Source: Pseudonocardia sp. TRM90224 (GTDB lineage: Bacteria > Actinomycetota > Actinomycetes > Mycobacteriales > Pseudonocardiaceae). Taken from it: DNA of 64,000 nt. Shown here one piece after another: positions 14,528-23,375 of the stretch; within the stretch, counting starts at the first letter, position 1; every line of letters starts with the position of its first letter. Position numbers and translations under genes: made by a program. The notes beneath the pieces were generated by a model that saw nothing but the letters and a program-made list of their open reading frames with translations, was not told the DNA's origin and ran no database searches. The stretch covers positions 248,001-312,000 of the forward strand of contig NZ_JAJGSX010000009.1 of the NCBI RefSeq assembly GCF_021245725.1. The letters run 5' to 3'.

Positions 14528-15196
14528 GTGGTGCTGCGCGTGGTGATCGCCGAGGATTCCCTGCTGGTCAGGGAGGGTGTTTCGGCTGTGCTCGGGCTCG
14601 CGGCCGACATCGAGGTTGTGGCCGGCTGCGGTGACCTCCCCGGCCTGCTCGCCGCGGTGGCGCAACACGCGCCGGACGTCGTGGTCACCGATGTCCGGAT
14701 GCCGCCGACCAACACGGAAGAGGGCATCTCCGCCGCCACCACGCTGCGCGGCAGCCACCCCGGGATCGGGGTGGTCGTGCTCTCGCAGTACGCCGAGACC
14801 GGGTACGCCACCGCGCTGCTCGCCGACGGCAGCGCCGGGCGCGCCTACCTGCTGAAGGAGCGGGTGAGCGATCCCGGGCAGCTGGCGGCCGCGGTGCGCG
14901 AGGTCGCCCGCGGCGGGTCGGTGATCGACCCCGCCGTCGTCGAGGTGCTCGTCTCCGCGTCGGGCCGGTCGCGCCGCTCCCCGCTCGCCGAGCTGACCCA
15001 GCGGGAGCGCGACGTGCTGGCGCAGATCGCGCAGGGCAAGAGCAACGCCGGTGTGGCAGCAACCCTGTTCCTCTCGGAACGGGCGGTCGAGAAGCACATC
15101 AACGCGCTCTTCGCGAAGCTCGGCCTCGAGGCCGAACCCGACACCAACCGCAGGGTGAAGGCCGTCCTGATGTACCTGGCCGACGCGTCCGCCTGA
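14528..15196 (+). CDS. NarL/LuxR-family response regulator
   Basis: A 222-residue transcription regulator. The receiver (residues ~4-125) has the acidic pair in VIAEDSLLVREG, the phospho-acceptor Asp in VVVTDVRMPP, and the conserved Lys in AYLLKERV. The LuxR-type HTH is at ~150-210 (LTQRERDVLAQIAQGKSN, SERAVEKHINALFAKLGL). The likely kinase is the HisKA_3 protein encoded on the other strand at 15621-17711, since NarL regulators pair with that kinase class. Targets plausibly include the neighbouring ABC transporter genes; this is inference. Confidence 0.92.
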   Translation: MVLRVVIAEDSLLVREGVSAVLGLAADIEVVAGCGDLPGLLAAVAQHAPDVVVTDVRMPPTNTEEGISAATTLRGSHPGIGVVVLSQYAETGYATALLADGSAGRAYLLKERVSDPGQLAAAVREVARGGSVIDPAVVEVLVSASGRSRRSPLAELTQRERDVLAQIAQGKSNAGVAATLFLSERAVEKHINALFAKLGLEAEPDTNRRVKAVLMYLADASA

Positions 15197-15232
15197 TGTC
15201 CGGATCCACCGGGCGCGGCCACGCGTGAATTC

Positions 15233-15247
15233 GGGGTGCCAGCACCC
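15233..15247. promoter_or_regulatory. 15-base near-palindrome shared with 23588-23602
   Basis: GGGGTGCCAGCACCC, core GGGTGC-CA-GCACCC. The same 15 bases occur on the opposite strand at 23588-23602, upstream of the ABC ATPase. It lies 55 bases before the receiver-only regulator. A role as operator is a guess; a 15-base match in 64 kb of GC-rich DNA can also arise by chance. Confidence 0.3.
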
Positions 15248-15301
15248 TGTTCCGGTCACCGCCCGATCGCGCATGCTCCCCTCGTGGCAGGGAGGTCAGC
15301 G

Positions 15302-15667
15302 GTGGTGGATGTGGTCATCGTGGACGACCAGCTGCCGTTCCGGTCGGTGGCGCGTGCGGTCGTCGGACTGGTGGGTGGCTGGACGGTCGCCGGTGAGGCG
15401 GACAGCGGTGAGGATGCGCTCGTGCTGATCGCGCGCACCCGGCCGGAGGTGGTGCTGATGGACATCAACCTCCCCGGCATCGACGGCATCGAGGCCACCC
15501 GGCGGCTGCTGGCCGATGCGCCGGCGACCACCGTGATCCTCATGAGCACGTACACCGACGACGACCTGCCGGCCGATGCCGCCGACTGCGGTGCCGCGAT
15601 CTACCTGCGCAAAGAGGACCTCACGCCGGCGGCGTTGCGGTCGCTGGCACCGGGATCGTCCCGCTGA
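15302..15667 (+). CDS. Stand-alone receiver-domain response regulator
   Basis: A 121-residue protein made of one receiver domain and no output domain. Readable residues: the acidic pair in VIVDDQLPF, phospho-acceptor Asp in VLMDINLPG, the Thr/Ser in ILMSTYT, and Lys in IYLRKEDL. It stops 8 residues after where a linker to an HTH would begin. Start: GTG 15302 with GGAGG at 15291-15295; GTG 15284 and ATG 15236 are alternatives. Its 3' end overlaps the 3' end of the histidine kinase gene (opposite strand) by 47 bases. It may feed or drain phosphate from that kinase. Confidence 0.85.
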   Translation: MVDVVIVDDQLPFRSVARAVVGLVGGWTVAGEADSGEDALVLIARTRPEVVLMDINLPGIDGIEATRRLLADAPATTVILMSTYTDDDLPADAADCGAAIYLRKEDLTPAALRSLAPGSSR

Positions 15668-17711
15668 TCGTCGCCCCGGCGCCCGGAGCCGAGACGATCT
15701 CCAGCTCGCCACCGACGGCGCCCAGCCGGTCGCGCATGTTGACGAACCCGTGCCCGGAGCCGCCGTGGCCGGGATCGAACCCGGCGCCGTCGTCGCTGAC
15801 GGCGAACCGCAGCCGCCCGTCCGACGTCGTCACCCGCACCAGGATCTCCGCGTCGCTCCCGGCGTGCTTCCCGGCGTTCTGGATCGCCTCGAGGCAGCAG
15901 AAGTAAACGCAAGTCTCGACGTCGCGGGGGAAGCGGCCGGGCAGGTCGACCCAGACGGCGCACCGCAGCGGCGAGCGCACCGCCGCGGTCCGCAGCGCCT
16001 CACCGAGCCCGCGCTCGCGCAGCAGCGGGGGATAGATGCCGTGCGCGAGCTCGCGGACCGCGCCGATCGCGGCCTGCGCCTCGCCGCGCAGCTGGTCGAG
16101 CAGCGCCGGCAGCTGCTCGGGGTCGGCGGTCAGAACCGCCCGGGCCAGCCCGATCTTGACGGCGAGCGCGACGAGGTGCTGCTGCGCACCGTCGTGCAGG
16201 TTGCGCTCGATGGCGCGGCGCGACTCGTCGGCCGCCTTCACGATGCGCGTGCGGGACGCCTGCAGCTCGGCGTTGCGCCGGCGCAGCTCGGCGAGCGATG
16301 CCTGCAGCGCGGAGTCGAGCGCGACGTTGTGCAGCGCCAACCCGAGCTGGCGGGCCAGCTCGACCAGCGCGCGCTCGTCCTCGTCGGTGAACGCGTCGGC
16401 GCCGGCGCCGCGCTGCACCAGCAGCAGCCCGAGCAGCTCGCCGAGGTGCGCGACCGGGACGGCCCTGACCGGCGCGTCGACGCCGTGCCGCGCGACGTGG
16501 TCGGCGAGCATGTCGGGCAGCCACACCGACATCCAGCGCGAGCCGCCCGAGCGGGCCCGCCCGACCACGATCCGCTCGTGCTCACCCAGCTCCAGCCGGG
16601 CCGGCCCGCGGTCTGGCACCGCGACGGTCCGCTCCAGCACACCGTCGTCGCCGATCCACACCTGCGCCCCGGCCGGTGCGATCGTCATCCGCAGCGACTC
16701 GGCCAGCTGCAGCAGCAGCTCGTCCATCGGCACCGCACGGCTCATCCGAGCGCCGAACGACGCGAACTCCGTCGACCCGCCGGTGCCGCGCCCGACCGCG
16801 GCCGAGGCGGCTGCCGCCAGCCGGGCCCGCACGGGGATCGCGAGCACCGCGACGACGAGCGTCGCGGCCATGCTGGAGACGAGCACCTCCCGCTCGGAGT
16901 CGACCGGCATCCGGCCGAGCCCGACGACCACCACCAGGTAGACGGCGACGACGAAGACTGCGAGCCCGGCCACGACGAGCGACTCGACGAGCGCGGCCGG
17001 CCCGGCCGGTGCCGAGCCGGGCGCGACGCCCAGCGCGAGCCCCGCAGGCAGCAGCACCCCGGCGCCGACGACCCAGGCGATCGGGTCGGCCGGGATCTCG
17101 AGCACCGCCATCAGCGTCAGCAGCACCGTGGCGACGGCCCCGGCGAGCACCGCGCCCGCCGCCACCCACTGCACGATCCGGCGCCCGCCGGCTTCCCCGC
17201 TGCGGCTGCGTTGCCCGGCAGCGGCCAGCGCGAACGCCCCGCAGGCAGCCGCGACCACGACCGTGGTGCCGGTCCCCGGCTGGTCCCCGGCTCCCGAGAG
17301 CAAGAAAGCCCAGATAGCGGCGCCTACGACGCCGGCCAGCGCCGCCAGCCGCCGCCAGCGGGCGTGCAGCGACCCGTCGGGCAGGGCGAGGCCGAGGCAC
17401 AGCCCGGCGGCCAGCAGCACCGGGATCAGCAGCGGCACCACCGCGACAGCGGCGTGGCCCGCTGCCAGCACCGCCGACCACCACGCGAGCGGGCGGCGGT
17501 CCGCGCGGTGCGCCGTGTACGCGGCAACGGCCCAGCCTGCCGCGACGACGAGCGCCGCGACGGCGGGCCCGGTCACCCGGTCGGTCGCGATCAGCGTCGC
17601 GGCGCCGCCGGCAGCGCTGACCGCCGCCAGCCACGCGGTCACCCCGACCCCGGCCGCGGCCTGCGGCAGGTCCGGATCCGAAACGGGACGATCCATCTCA
17701 TTCGGCCCCAT
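15621..17711 (-). CDS. Membrane sensor histidine kinase, HisKA_3 type
   Basis: A 696-residue kinase. Residues ~20-300 contain about eight to ten hydrophobic segments with little outside the membrane. A GAF-like domain follows (~325-460), then a short coiled coil (~465-490), the dimerisation/phosphotransfer domain with phospho-acceptor His506 in RRAIERNLHDGAQQH, and a GHKL ATPase domain (~600-690) with EAIQNAGKHA and DDGAGFDP. The start at ATG 17711 lies 1 base past the stop of the upstream permease gene; ATG 17696 is an alternative. It is the last gene of an ATPase-permease-permease-kinase run, so it probably senses or responds to the same signal as the transporter. Confidence 0.92.
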   Translation of the reverse strand: MGPNEMDRPVSDPDLPQAAAGVGVTAWLAAVSAAGGAATLIATDRVTGPAVAALVVAAGWAVAAYTAHRADRRPLAWWSAVLAAGHAAVAVVPLLIPVLLAAGLCLGLALPDGSLHARWRRLAALAGVVGAAIWAFLLSGAGDQPGTGTTVVVAAACGAFALAAAGQRSRSGEAGGRRIVQWVAAGAVLAGAVATVLLTLMAVLEIPADPIAWVVGAGVLLPAGLALGVAPGSAPAGPAALVESLVVAGLAVFVVAVYLVVVVGLGRMPVDSEREVLVSSMAATLVVAVLAIPVRARLAAAASAAVGRGTGGSTEFASFGARMSRAVPMDELLLQLAESLRMTIAPAGAQVWIGDDGVLERTVAVPDRGPARLELGEHERIVVGRARSGGSRWMSVWLPDMLADHVARHGVDAPVRAVPVAHLGELLGLLLVQRGAGADAFTDEDERALVELARQLGLALHNVALDSALQASLAELRRRNAELQASRTRIVKAADESRRAIERNLHDGAQQHLVALAVKIGLARAVLTADPEQLPALLDQLRGEAQAAIGAVRELAHGIYPPLLRERGLGEALRTAAVRSPLRCAVWVDLPGRFPRDVETCVYFCCLEAIQNAGKHAGSDAEILVRVTTSDGRLRFAVSDDGAGFDPGHGGSGHGFVNMRDRLGAVGGELEIVSAPGAGATISGTIPVPATATPPA

Positions 17712-17712
17712 G

Positions 17713-20112
17713 TCACTCGGCCCGCAGCACCGTGGCGACCCGCATCCGGGCCACCTGCCGCAGCGGCCGCACGGCCAGCATGTTCGCCACGACCAGCACC
17801 AGCGGGACTGTCAGCAGCAGCGCGAACACGGCGACCGGGGCCTGGTAGTGCAGCGGGGTGATGTCCGCGACCACCCGCCACACCGTACGGCCGAGCGCGA
17901 CGCCCAGCGGGACACCCAGCGTCAGCCCGACCACCGCGAGCACCGTCGCCTGCGTGACGACCACCCCGTAGGACTGCGTGCGGGTCATGCCCATCGCCCG
18001 GAGCACGGCGAGGTCGTGCCGGCGCCTGCGCACCGCGCTCGCCAGCGCGTGCCCGACGGCACCCACCGCGAGCAGTGCGAGGAACGCACCCAGCACCAGC
18101 GGGAGCGCCTCCACGTTGCGCAGCTGCGCCGACTCTGCAACCGGCTGGACCACCTCCAGCGGGACGACGTCGGGCCCCGCCACCTCACCGACCGCCGCGG
18201 TCAGACGGTCGAGCAGCGCGTCCAGGTCGGCTCCCGGCCGGGCCGCGACGAGACCGACGTGGTACTTGAACCCCGAGGCCAGCGCGTCGTAGCCGCCGAC
18301 GCTGAGCCACGCGCCTTCCGCGTAGCCGTTGTGCGACCCCTCCGGCACGAACCCGATGCCCGTGACCACGAGCTCGCCGGACGCCCGGTTGCCCGTGACG
18401 TCGACGCGGCTGCCGATGGACGCTCCGAGCTTCTGCGCAGTGCGCGGGGCCAGCACCACCTCGGCCGGAGCGGCCGGCATCCGTCCGCCGAGCAGCACAG
18501 TCGGCGGCGCGGTGGGCAGCGCTGTGGGCCCCGAACCGTGGGTGAACACCGTGAACGTCGTCTTCCCCGAGGTGAGCACGGAGACCTTGGTGCCCATTGC
18601 CGCCTGGACGTCCGGGTCGGCGGCAACCGCGGCGAGCAGCGCGTCGGGCGGTGGGCCGAAGTCGACGCCCGTATCGCCGAGGTACATCACGATCTGCGCG
18701 GTCTGGCCGAACCGCGCCGGGTTCGCCACGGCGTCGGAGGCGCCGGCGGAGAACGTGAAGGCGGCCACCACCCCGAGCACCCCGACGACGGCACCGGCCA
18801 GCGCAGGGCGCACCGGGATCGAGCGGGCGCCCCGGCCGCTCTCCAGCGCGAACCGCATCCCGACGACAACCGGGACGGGCAGCCCGGCGCGGGCCGCGGC
18901 GGTTGCCACCGCCGAGCGCCGCGGCTGGTCGTCGCGGCCCGCCGCCGCCATGGTGACCAGCGCCGAGCCCGCGGCCGCCACCGCCACGAGCACGGCGGTC
19001 AGCACCGCGCCACCACCGAGCACGGCGACGTCGACGTCGAACCCCGGATCCGGCTCGAACAGCGCGGGTGTGCCGACCGGGAACCACGCCGACGCGCCCG
19101 CCGCCAGGCCGGCGGCGAGCACCGCTCCGACCGCGCCGGCCAGTGCTGGCCCGGCCGCCGTCGCGAGCAGCACCTCCCGCCGAGTCATCCCGACAGCACG
19201 GAGTGCGCCGAGGTCGGCCACGGTGGCGGCGGCGAAGCGGGTGACCGCCTGCCCGACCAGCACCAGCGCGGCCGCGAGCGCGGCGAACGCGAAGGCGAAC
19301 AGGCCCGCGCTCTCGAAGTCGATCGTCTTCTGGTGCTGTGCGGCCTGCTCACGCTGGTCGAACATCTCGATGTCGGAGCGGCCCGTCAGCGCGGCGAGAT
19401 CCGCGCGGAACGCGGGCAGCGCGTCCGGTCCACCGGTGAGGAGGACCAACGCGTTGATCGAGGTCGGCATGTTGGCCCGGTACTGCTCGAAGAGCGCGGA
19501 CGACGGGCGCAGCGATGCCGCGCCCGTGCTGCCCGGCGGGTCGCTGAACCACAGCGAGCGGACGACCCCGAAGATGCGCGCCTCGATCCGCGGCCCGGTC
19601 GGGTCGGGCGGCGGCCCGTTGAGGGCGAAGGCGCTGTCGAAGGCTCCGGCCGCGTAGAGCCGCAGCACCACCGTGTCGCCGACGCCGCGGCCGGTCCCGG
19701 AGAGGAACGCCGGGGTGACCATCACCTCGTCGGCGCGTTGCGGGTCCGCGAGCCGGCCCTCCAGCACAACCGGCCGTTCGAGCGCGGACATGACCTCCGC
19801 GCCGGTCGGGAAGTCCGGCACGTCGGGCGGGAGACCCTCCACCGTGTAGGAGGAGCCGATCACGATCTCGCCGACCGCCTCGACGCCGGGCAGGGCCCGC
19901 ACCCGGTCCCAGTCATACCCGGCCTCGTTGAGCAGCACCGCCGCCGTGGCCGGCAGGGTCCGGGCGAGCAACCGGTCCAAGGCGGAGTCCGCGCGGCGCG
20001 CGGCAGCGAAGGCGGTCATCACCGTCGCGGCCGAGAGCGCGACCAGCAGCGTGAGGACGATCAGCGCGCGCCGTCTGCGCCGCACCTCGATGCGGAGCCA
20101 GTACCCGGTCAT
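17713..20112 (-). CDS. FtsX-family ABC transporter permease (MacB/LolCE-like), first of two by position
   Basis: A 799-residue membrane protein with one N-terminal TM helix (VLTLLVALSAATVMTAFAA), a ~240-residue extracytoplasmic domain, three TM helices near the middle (VGQAVTRF...ALRAVGMTRREVLL), a second extracellular domain, and three C-terminal TM helices (LGAFLALLAVGAVGHALASA, AVLRAMGMTRTQSYGVV). The duplicated FtsX domain with GMTR motifs is typical of actinobacterial 10-TM permeases. Start ATG 20112 with GGAGG upstream. These systems more often perform mechanotransmission, lipoprotein release or drug defence than bulk transport; the substrate is unknown. Confidence 0.9.
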   Translation of the reverse strand: MTGYWLRIEVRRRRRALIVLTLLVALSAATVMTAFAAARRADSALDRLLARTLPATAAVLLNEAGYDWDRVRALPGVEAVGEIVIGSSYTVEGLPPDVPDFPTGAEVMSALERPVVLEGRLADPQRADEVMVTPAFLSGTGRGVGDTVVLRLYAAGAFDSAFALNGPPPDPTGPRIEARIFGVVRSLWFSDPPGSTGAASLRPSSALFEQYRANMPTSINALVLLTGGPDALPAFRADLAALTGRSDIEMFDQREQAAQHQKTIDFESAGLFAFAFAALAAALVLVGQAVTRFAAATVADLGALRAVGMTRREVLLATAAGPALAGAVGAVLAAGLAAGASAWFPVGTPALFEPDPGFDVDVAVLGGGAVLTAVLVAVAAAGSALVTMAAAGRDDQPRRSAVATAAARAGLPVPVVVGMRFALESGRGARSIPVRPALAGAVVGVLGVVAAFTFSAGASDAVANPARFGQTAQIVMYLGDTGVDFGPPPDALLAAVAADPDVQAAMGTKVSVLTSGKTTFTVFTHGSGPTALPTAPPTVLLGGRMPAAPAEVVLAPRTAQKLGASIGSRVDVTGNRASGELVVTGIGFVPEGSHNGYAEGAWLSVGGYDALASGFKYHVGLVAARPGADLDALLDRLTAAVGEVAGPDVVPLEVVQPVAESAQLRNVEALPLVLGAFLALLAVGAVGHALASAVRRRRHDLAVLRAMGMTRTQSYGVVVTQATVLAVVGLTLGVPLGVALGRTVWRVVADITPLHYQAPVAVFALLLTVPLVLVVANMLAVRPLRQVARMRVATVLRAE

Positions 20113-20134
20113 GCCACCCCCCTCCGGCCGACGC

Positions 20135-22564
20135 TCACTCGGCCCGCAGCACGTCGTTGATCCGCGTGCGCGTCGCGGCCCGCCCGGGCAGCACCGCGAC
20201 CAGCGCGGCGACCACCAGCGTCAACGGGATCACGAGCGCGACGGCGGTGCCCGCGACGGGCGGCAGGTACTGCAGCGGGATCAGATCGGCGACACCGCGC
20301 CACACGATCCGTCCCGCCGCGAGCCCCAGCGGAACCCCGATCACGAGCCCCGCGACGCCGAGCGCGCAGGCCTGCACCAGGACGACCGCGCCGGTCTGCG
20401 CCTTGGTCATGCCGAGCGCGCGCAGCAGGCCGAGGTCACCGCGCCGGTGCCGTACGGCCGTCGCGACGGCGTGCCCCACCGCGCCGGCCGCGAGCACGGC
20501 GAGGAAGGCGCCGAGCAGCAGCGGGAACGCCCTGATCGACTCCACCTCCGATGCCCGCTGCGGGGTGAACCCCGAGAAGATCCCGATGTTCTCCCCGCCG
20601 GGGACCTTCGCCGCGATCTCGGCCGTCAGCCGTTCCGCCGCGGCCTCCGGCGACACCCCGGGGACGAGCGCGAAGAGCGCTCCGTGGCCCGAGAAGCTGC
20701 TCAGCAGCACGTCGTAGCCGTCCGGGGTGACCCACACGCCATCGGTGTACGCGTTGGTCTCCGTGCCCTCCGGGACGAAACCGAACCCGCTGACCCGCAG
20801 GTCACGGGTGCCGCGGTCGCCGGTGATCGGCACCGTCGCGCCGGGGGTGACGCCCAGCAGGCGCGCGGTGCTCGGCCCGAGCACGACCTCGGTGGCGTCA
20901 CGCGGCTCCCGCCCCGCCGTCATGATGATCGGCAGGCCCTGCCCGACGGGGTGGTACTCGAAGACGGTGATCGTCGTGTCGCCGATGGACCCGTCGCCGT
21001 AGCGGAGGTCCAGCAGCCCCGTGACCTCCGGATCGGCGTCCAGCAACGCCAATGCGGCCGCGCTGTCGCCCCCGTCGGTCCCGAGGTCGCCGAGGTACGC
21101 GGCCGCCGAGTGGGCCTGGCCGAACCGGGCGGGCTCGGCCAGCGCGTCGGCCACCCCGGCGGCCACGGTGAACGAGGCGACCACGCCGAGCACACCGGCC
21201 ACCGCGCCGACGATCGCCGGGCGCACCGGCACGCGTCCGCCGCCGCGCGAGACACCCGGTTCGAGCGCGAAGCGAAGGCCCACGACCACCGGCACCGGCA
21301 TCCCCACCCGGGCCGCGGACGCCGCGATCGACGACCCTCGCGCGACCGTCCACGGCGAGCGCACCGGACGAGTCGCAACCGCGGCAGCCACCACCACCAG
21401 CCCGAGCACCGCCGGCACCCCGACCACCAGCACGAGCGCGTCGACCGACACACCGGGCTGCGGGTCGAACGCGGCCGCCGTCCCGACCGGGAACCACGCC
21501 GAGGCCACCACCGAGATGGCGGCGCCGACGACGGTCCCGGCGGTCGCCGCGAGCAGCGGCCCGGCTGCGGCGAGCCTGCGCAGCTCCGCGCGGGTGAGCC
21601 CGATCGCCCGCAGCGAGGCCAGGTCACCGCTCTCCGAGCGCACGTGCCGCGCCACCGACTGGCCGATGACCAGCGCTGCGGCGGCCAGCGCCGCCAGCCC
21701 GAACGCGAGCAGCCACGCGGCCTGGAAACCCACCAGCTCGCGGGCGTGCACCGCCTTGTCACCCGGCTCCGTCGACACTTCGATGCCGGGGTTGCCGGTC
21801 GCCGCACGCACGCCCTCCCGGAACGCCGGCACGTCCGCGGCACCTCCGTGCAGCCGGACGAACGCGGCGGCCGGCACCGACCCGTTCGCGCCGCGGATGC
21901 TGCCCGGGTAGCGCGCCGCGAGCCCGACCGACGGCAGCAGCCGGCCGTTCGCGCCGAGATCGTCACCGAAGTACGGCAGTGCGACGACCCCGACGATCCG
22001 CGTCGGCACCACCGGCCCGTCCGGCCCGGTCGGCTGCACGAGCGCGGCCTTGATCGCGTCCACCCGCTCCGGCGAGAACAGCCGCAACGTCACCATGTCG
22101 CCCACCCCGAGCCCGAAGGCCTCGACGAACCGCGGCGTCACCACGGCCTCGTCCGGGCGGTCCGGGTCGGCCGCTCGACCCGCGAGCACCGCGGGACGTT
22201 CGATGGTCGAGAGCCCCTCGCGATCGAGCGGCACGGTCAGCAACCCGGCGTCGGCGAGCCCGGTCGGCAGCTCGTCGGCGAGGATCGGGACGTCGGGCAC
22301 GAACAGCGCGAGCACGTCGACCTGCGGCAGCGCCCGCACCGCGGCCCAGTCGACCGCGGCGGCACCGGCCACGTTCGGCACCACCGTGACGTCGGCCGGG
22401 TGGCTGACCGCCATCAGCCGGTCCACCGACGACGCGCCGCGCCGGGCGCCGGCAACCGCGGTGAACACGATCCCGGTCGCGAGCGCCACCAGCAGGGCCA
22501 GCGCGACCAAGAACCGCCATCGCCTGCGCAGCTCCAGCCGCAACCAGGCCTGCAGCACGTTCAC
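20135..22564 (-). CDS. FtsX-family ABC transporter permease, second copy
   Basis: About 809 residues with the same layout as the neighbouring permease: N-terminal TM helix (LVALALLVALATGIVFTAVA), large extracytoplasmic domain, central TM block with SLRAIGLTRAELRRL, second extracellular domain and a C-terminal TM block with LLRALGMTKAQTGAVV. Clearly a diverged duplicate of the 17713-20112 gene. GTG 22564 is chosen because it falls 4 bases after the ATPase stop; the frame is open to 22630. The two permeases probably form a heterodimer with the ATPase upstream. Confidence 0.9.
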   Translation of the reverse strand: MNVLQAWLRLELRRRWRFLVALALLVALATGIVFTAVAGARRGASSVDRLMAVSHPADVTVVPNVAGAAAVDWAAVRALPQVDVLALFVPDVPILADELPTGLADAGLLTVPLDREGLSTIERPAVLAGRAADPDRPDEAVVTPRFVEAFGLGVGDMVTLRLFSPERVDAIKAALVQPTGPDGPVVPTRIVGVVALPYFGDDLGANGRLLPSVGLAARYPGSIRGANGSVPAAAFVRLHGGAADVPAFREGVRAATGNPGIEVSTEPGDKAVHARELVGFQAAWLLAFGLAALAAAALVIGQSVARHVRSESGDLASLRAIGLTRAELRRLAAAGPLLAATAGTVVGAAISVVASAWFPVGTAAAFDPQPGVSVDALVLVVGVPAVLGLVVVAAAVATRPVRSPWTVARGSSIAASAARVGMPVPVVVGLRFALEPGVSRGGGRVPVRPAIVGAVAGVLGVVASFTVAAGVADALAEPARFGQAHSAAAYLGDLGTDGGDSAAALALLDADPEVTGLLDLRYGDGSIGDTTITVFEYHPVGQGLPIIMTAGREPRDATEVVLGPSTARLLGVTPGATVPITGDRGTRDLRVSGFGFVPEGTETNAYTDGVWVTPDGYDVLLSSFSGHGALFALVPGVSPEAAAERLTAEIAAKVPGGENIGIFSGFTPQRASEVESIRAFPLLLGAFLAVLAAGAVGHAVATAVRHRRGDLGLLRALGMTKAQTGAVVLVQACALGVAGLVIGVPLGLAAGRIVWRGVADLIPLQYLPPVAGTAVALVIPLTLVVAALVAVLPGRAATRTRINDVLRAE

Positions 22565-22568
22565 CGGA

Positions 22569-23375
22569 TCACGCCACCGGCGCCGGTTCGCTGATCCGGC
22601 CGTCGCGCATCCGGACCACCCTTCCGGCACCGGCCGCGACCTCGGGGGAGTGCGTCACCAGCACGATCGTCTGCCCGCCGGCGTGCAAGCGGCGGAACAG
22701 CTCCAGCACCTCCAGGCCGCCTTCGCTGTCCAGCGCACCCGTCGGCTCGTCGGCCAGCAGCAGCGCCGGCTCGCCCGCGAGCGCCCGCGCGATCGCCAGC
22801 CGCTGGCGCTGCCCACCGGACAGCACCGCCGGCACCTGCCCGGCACGATCACCGAGCCCCAACAGGTCGAGCAGGTCGTGCGCGCGCGACTCCGCCGCCC
22901 TGCGGCGCAGCCCCTGCAACATCGCGGGCAGCACGATGTTGTCCAGCGCGCTCACGCCGTCGAGCAGGTTGAAGAACTGGAACACGATCCCGATGTGCGC
23001 CCTGCGGAACCGCGCCAACCAGTCCTCGTCGCGGCCGTCGACCCGCTCGCCGACCACCTCGATCGTCCCGTCGTCGACGACGTCGAGCCCGGCGATCACG
23101 TTCAGCAGGGTCGACTTGCCGCACCCCGACGGCCCCATCAACGCGACGAACTCGCCATGCGCGACGTCGAGGTCCACGCCGCGCAACGCGCGCACCGGCG
23201 CGAGATCGGCGGTGAAGGTGCGCCGCGCGCCGCGCACGCGAACCGCGCCCGATCCCTCCCCAGCGAGCCCCTCCCCGGCAGCCCCCTGCTCCTGCGGCGG
23301 CTCCTGCGCCGACTCCTGGGCTGATTCTGGAGCCGATTCCTGGGCTGATTCTGGGGCTGATTCTGGGGCGGTCAT
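22569..23375 (-). CDS. ABC transporter ATP-binding protein (MacB/LolD type)
   Basis: A 268-residue ATPase. Walker A GPSGCGKST at residues 81-89, Q-loop region FQFFNLLDG, signature LSGGQRQRLAIARAL, Walker B LLLADEPTGALD, and the H-loop in VLVTHSPEV. Residues 1-40 are a Glu/Ser/Ala/Pro/Gln-rich repeat (ESAPESAQ units) not found in most relatives. ATG 23375 has GGAGG seven bases upstream, so the repeat appears to be translated. First gene of the minus-strand operon with both permeases and the histidine kinase. Confidence 0.93.
   Translation of the reverse strand: MTAPESAPESAQESAPESAQESAQEPPQEQGAAGEGLAGEGSGAVRVRGARRTFTADLAPVRALRGVDLDVAHGEFVALMGPSGCGKSTLLNVIAGLDVVDDGTIEVVGERVDGRDEDWLARFRRAHIGIVFQFFNLLDGVSALDNIVLPAMLQGLRRRAAESRAHDLLDLLGLGDRAGQVPAVLSGGQRQRLAIARALAGEPALLLADEPTGALDSEGGLEVLELFRRLHAGGQTIVLVTHSPEVAAGAGRVVRMRDGRISEPAPVA
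23302..23372. repeat. Short tandem repeat encoding the ATPase N-terminal tail
   Basis: Irregular copies of a 12-base unit (TGGGCTGATTC and variants with CCGATT) in the first codons of the ABC ATPase, encoding ESAPESAQ-type repeats. Copy number could vary by slippage. Confidence 0.6.
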
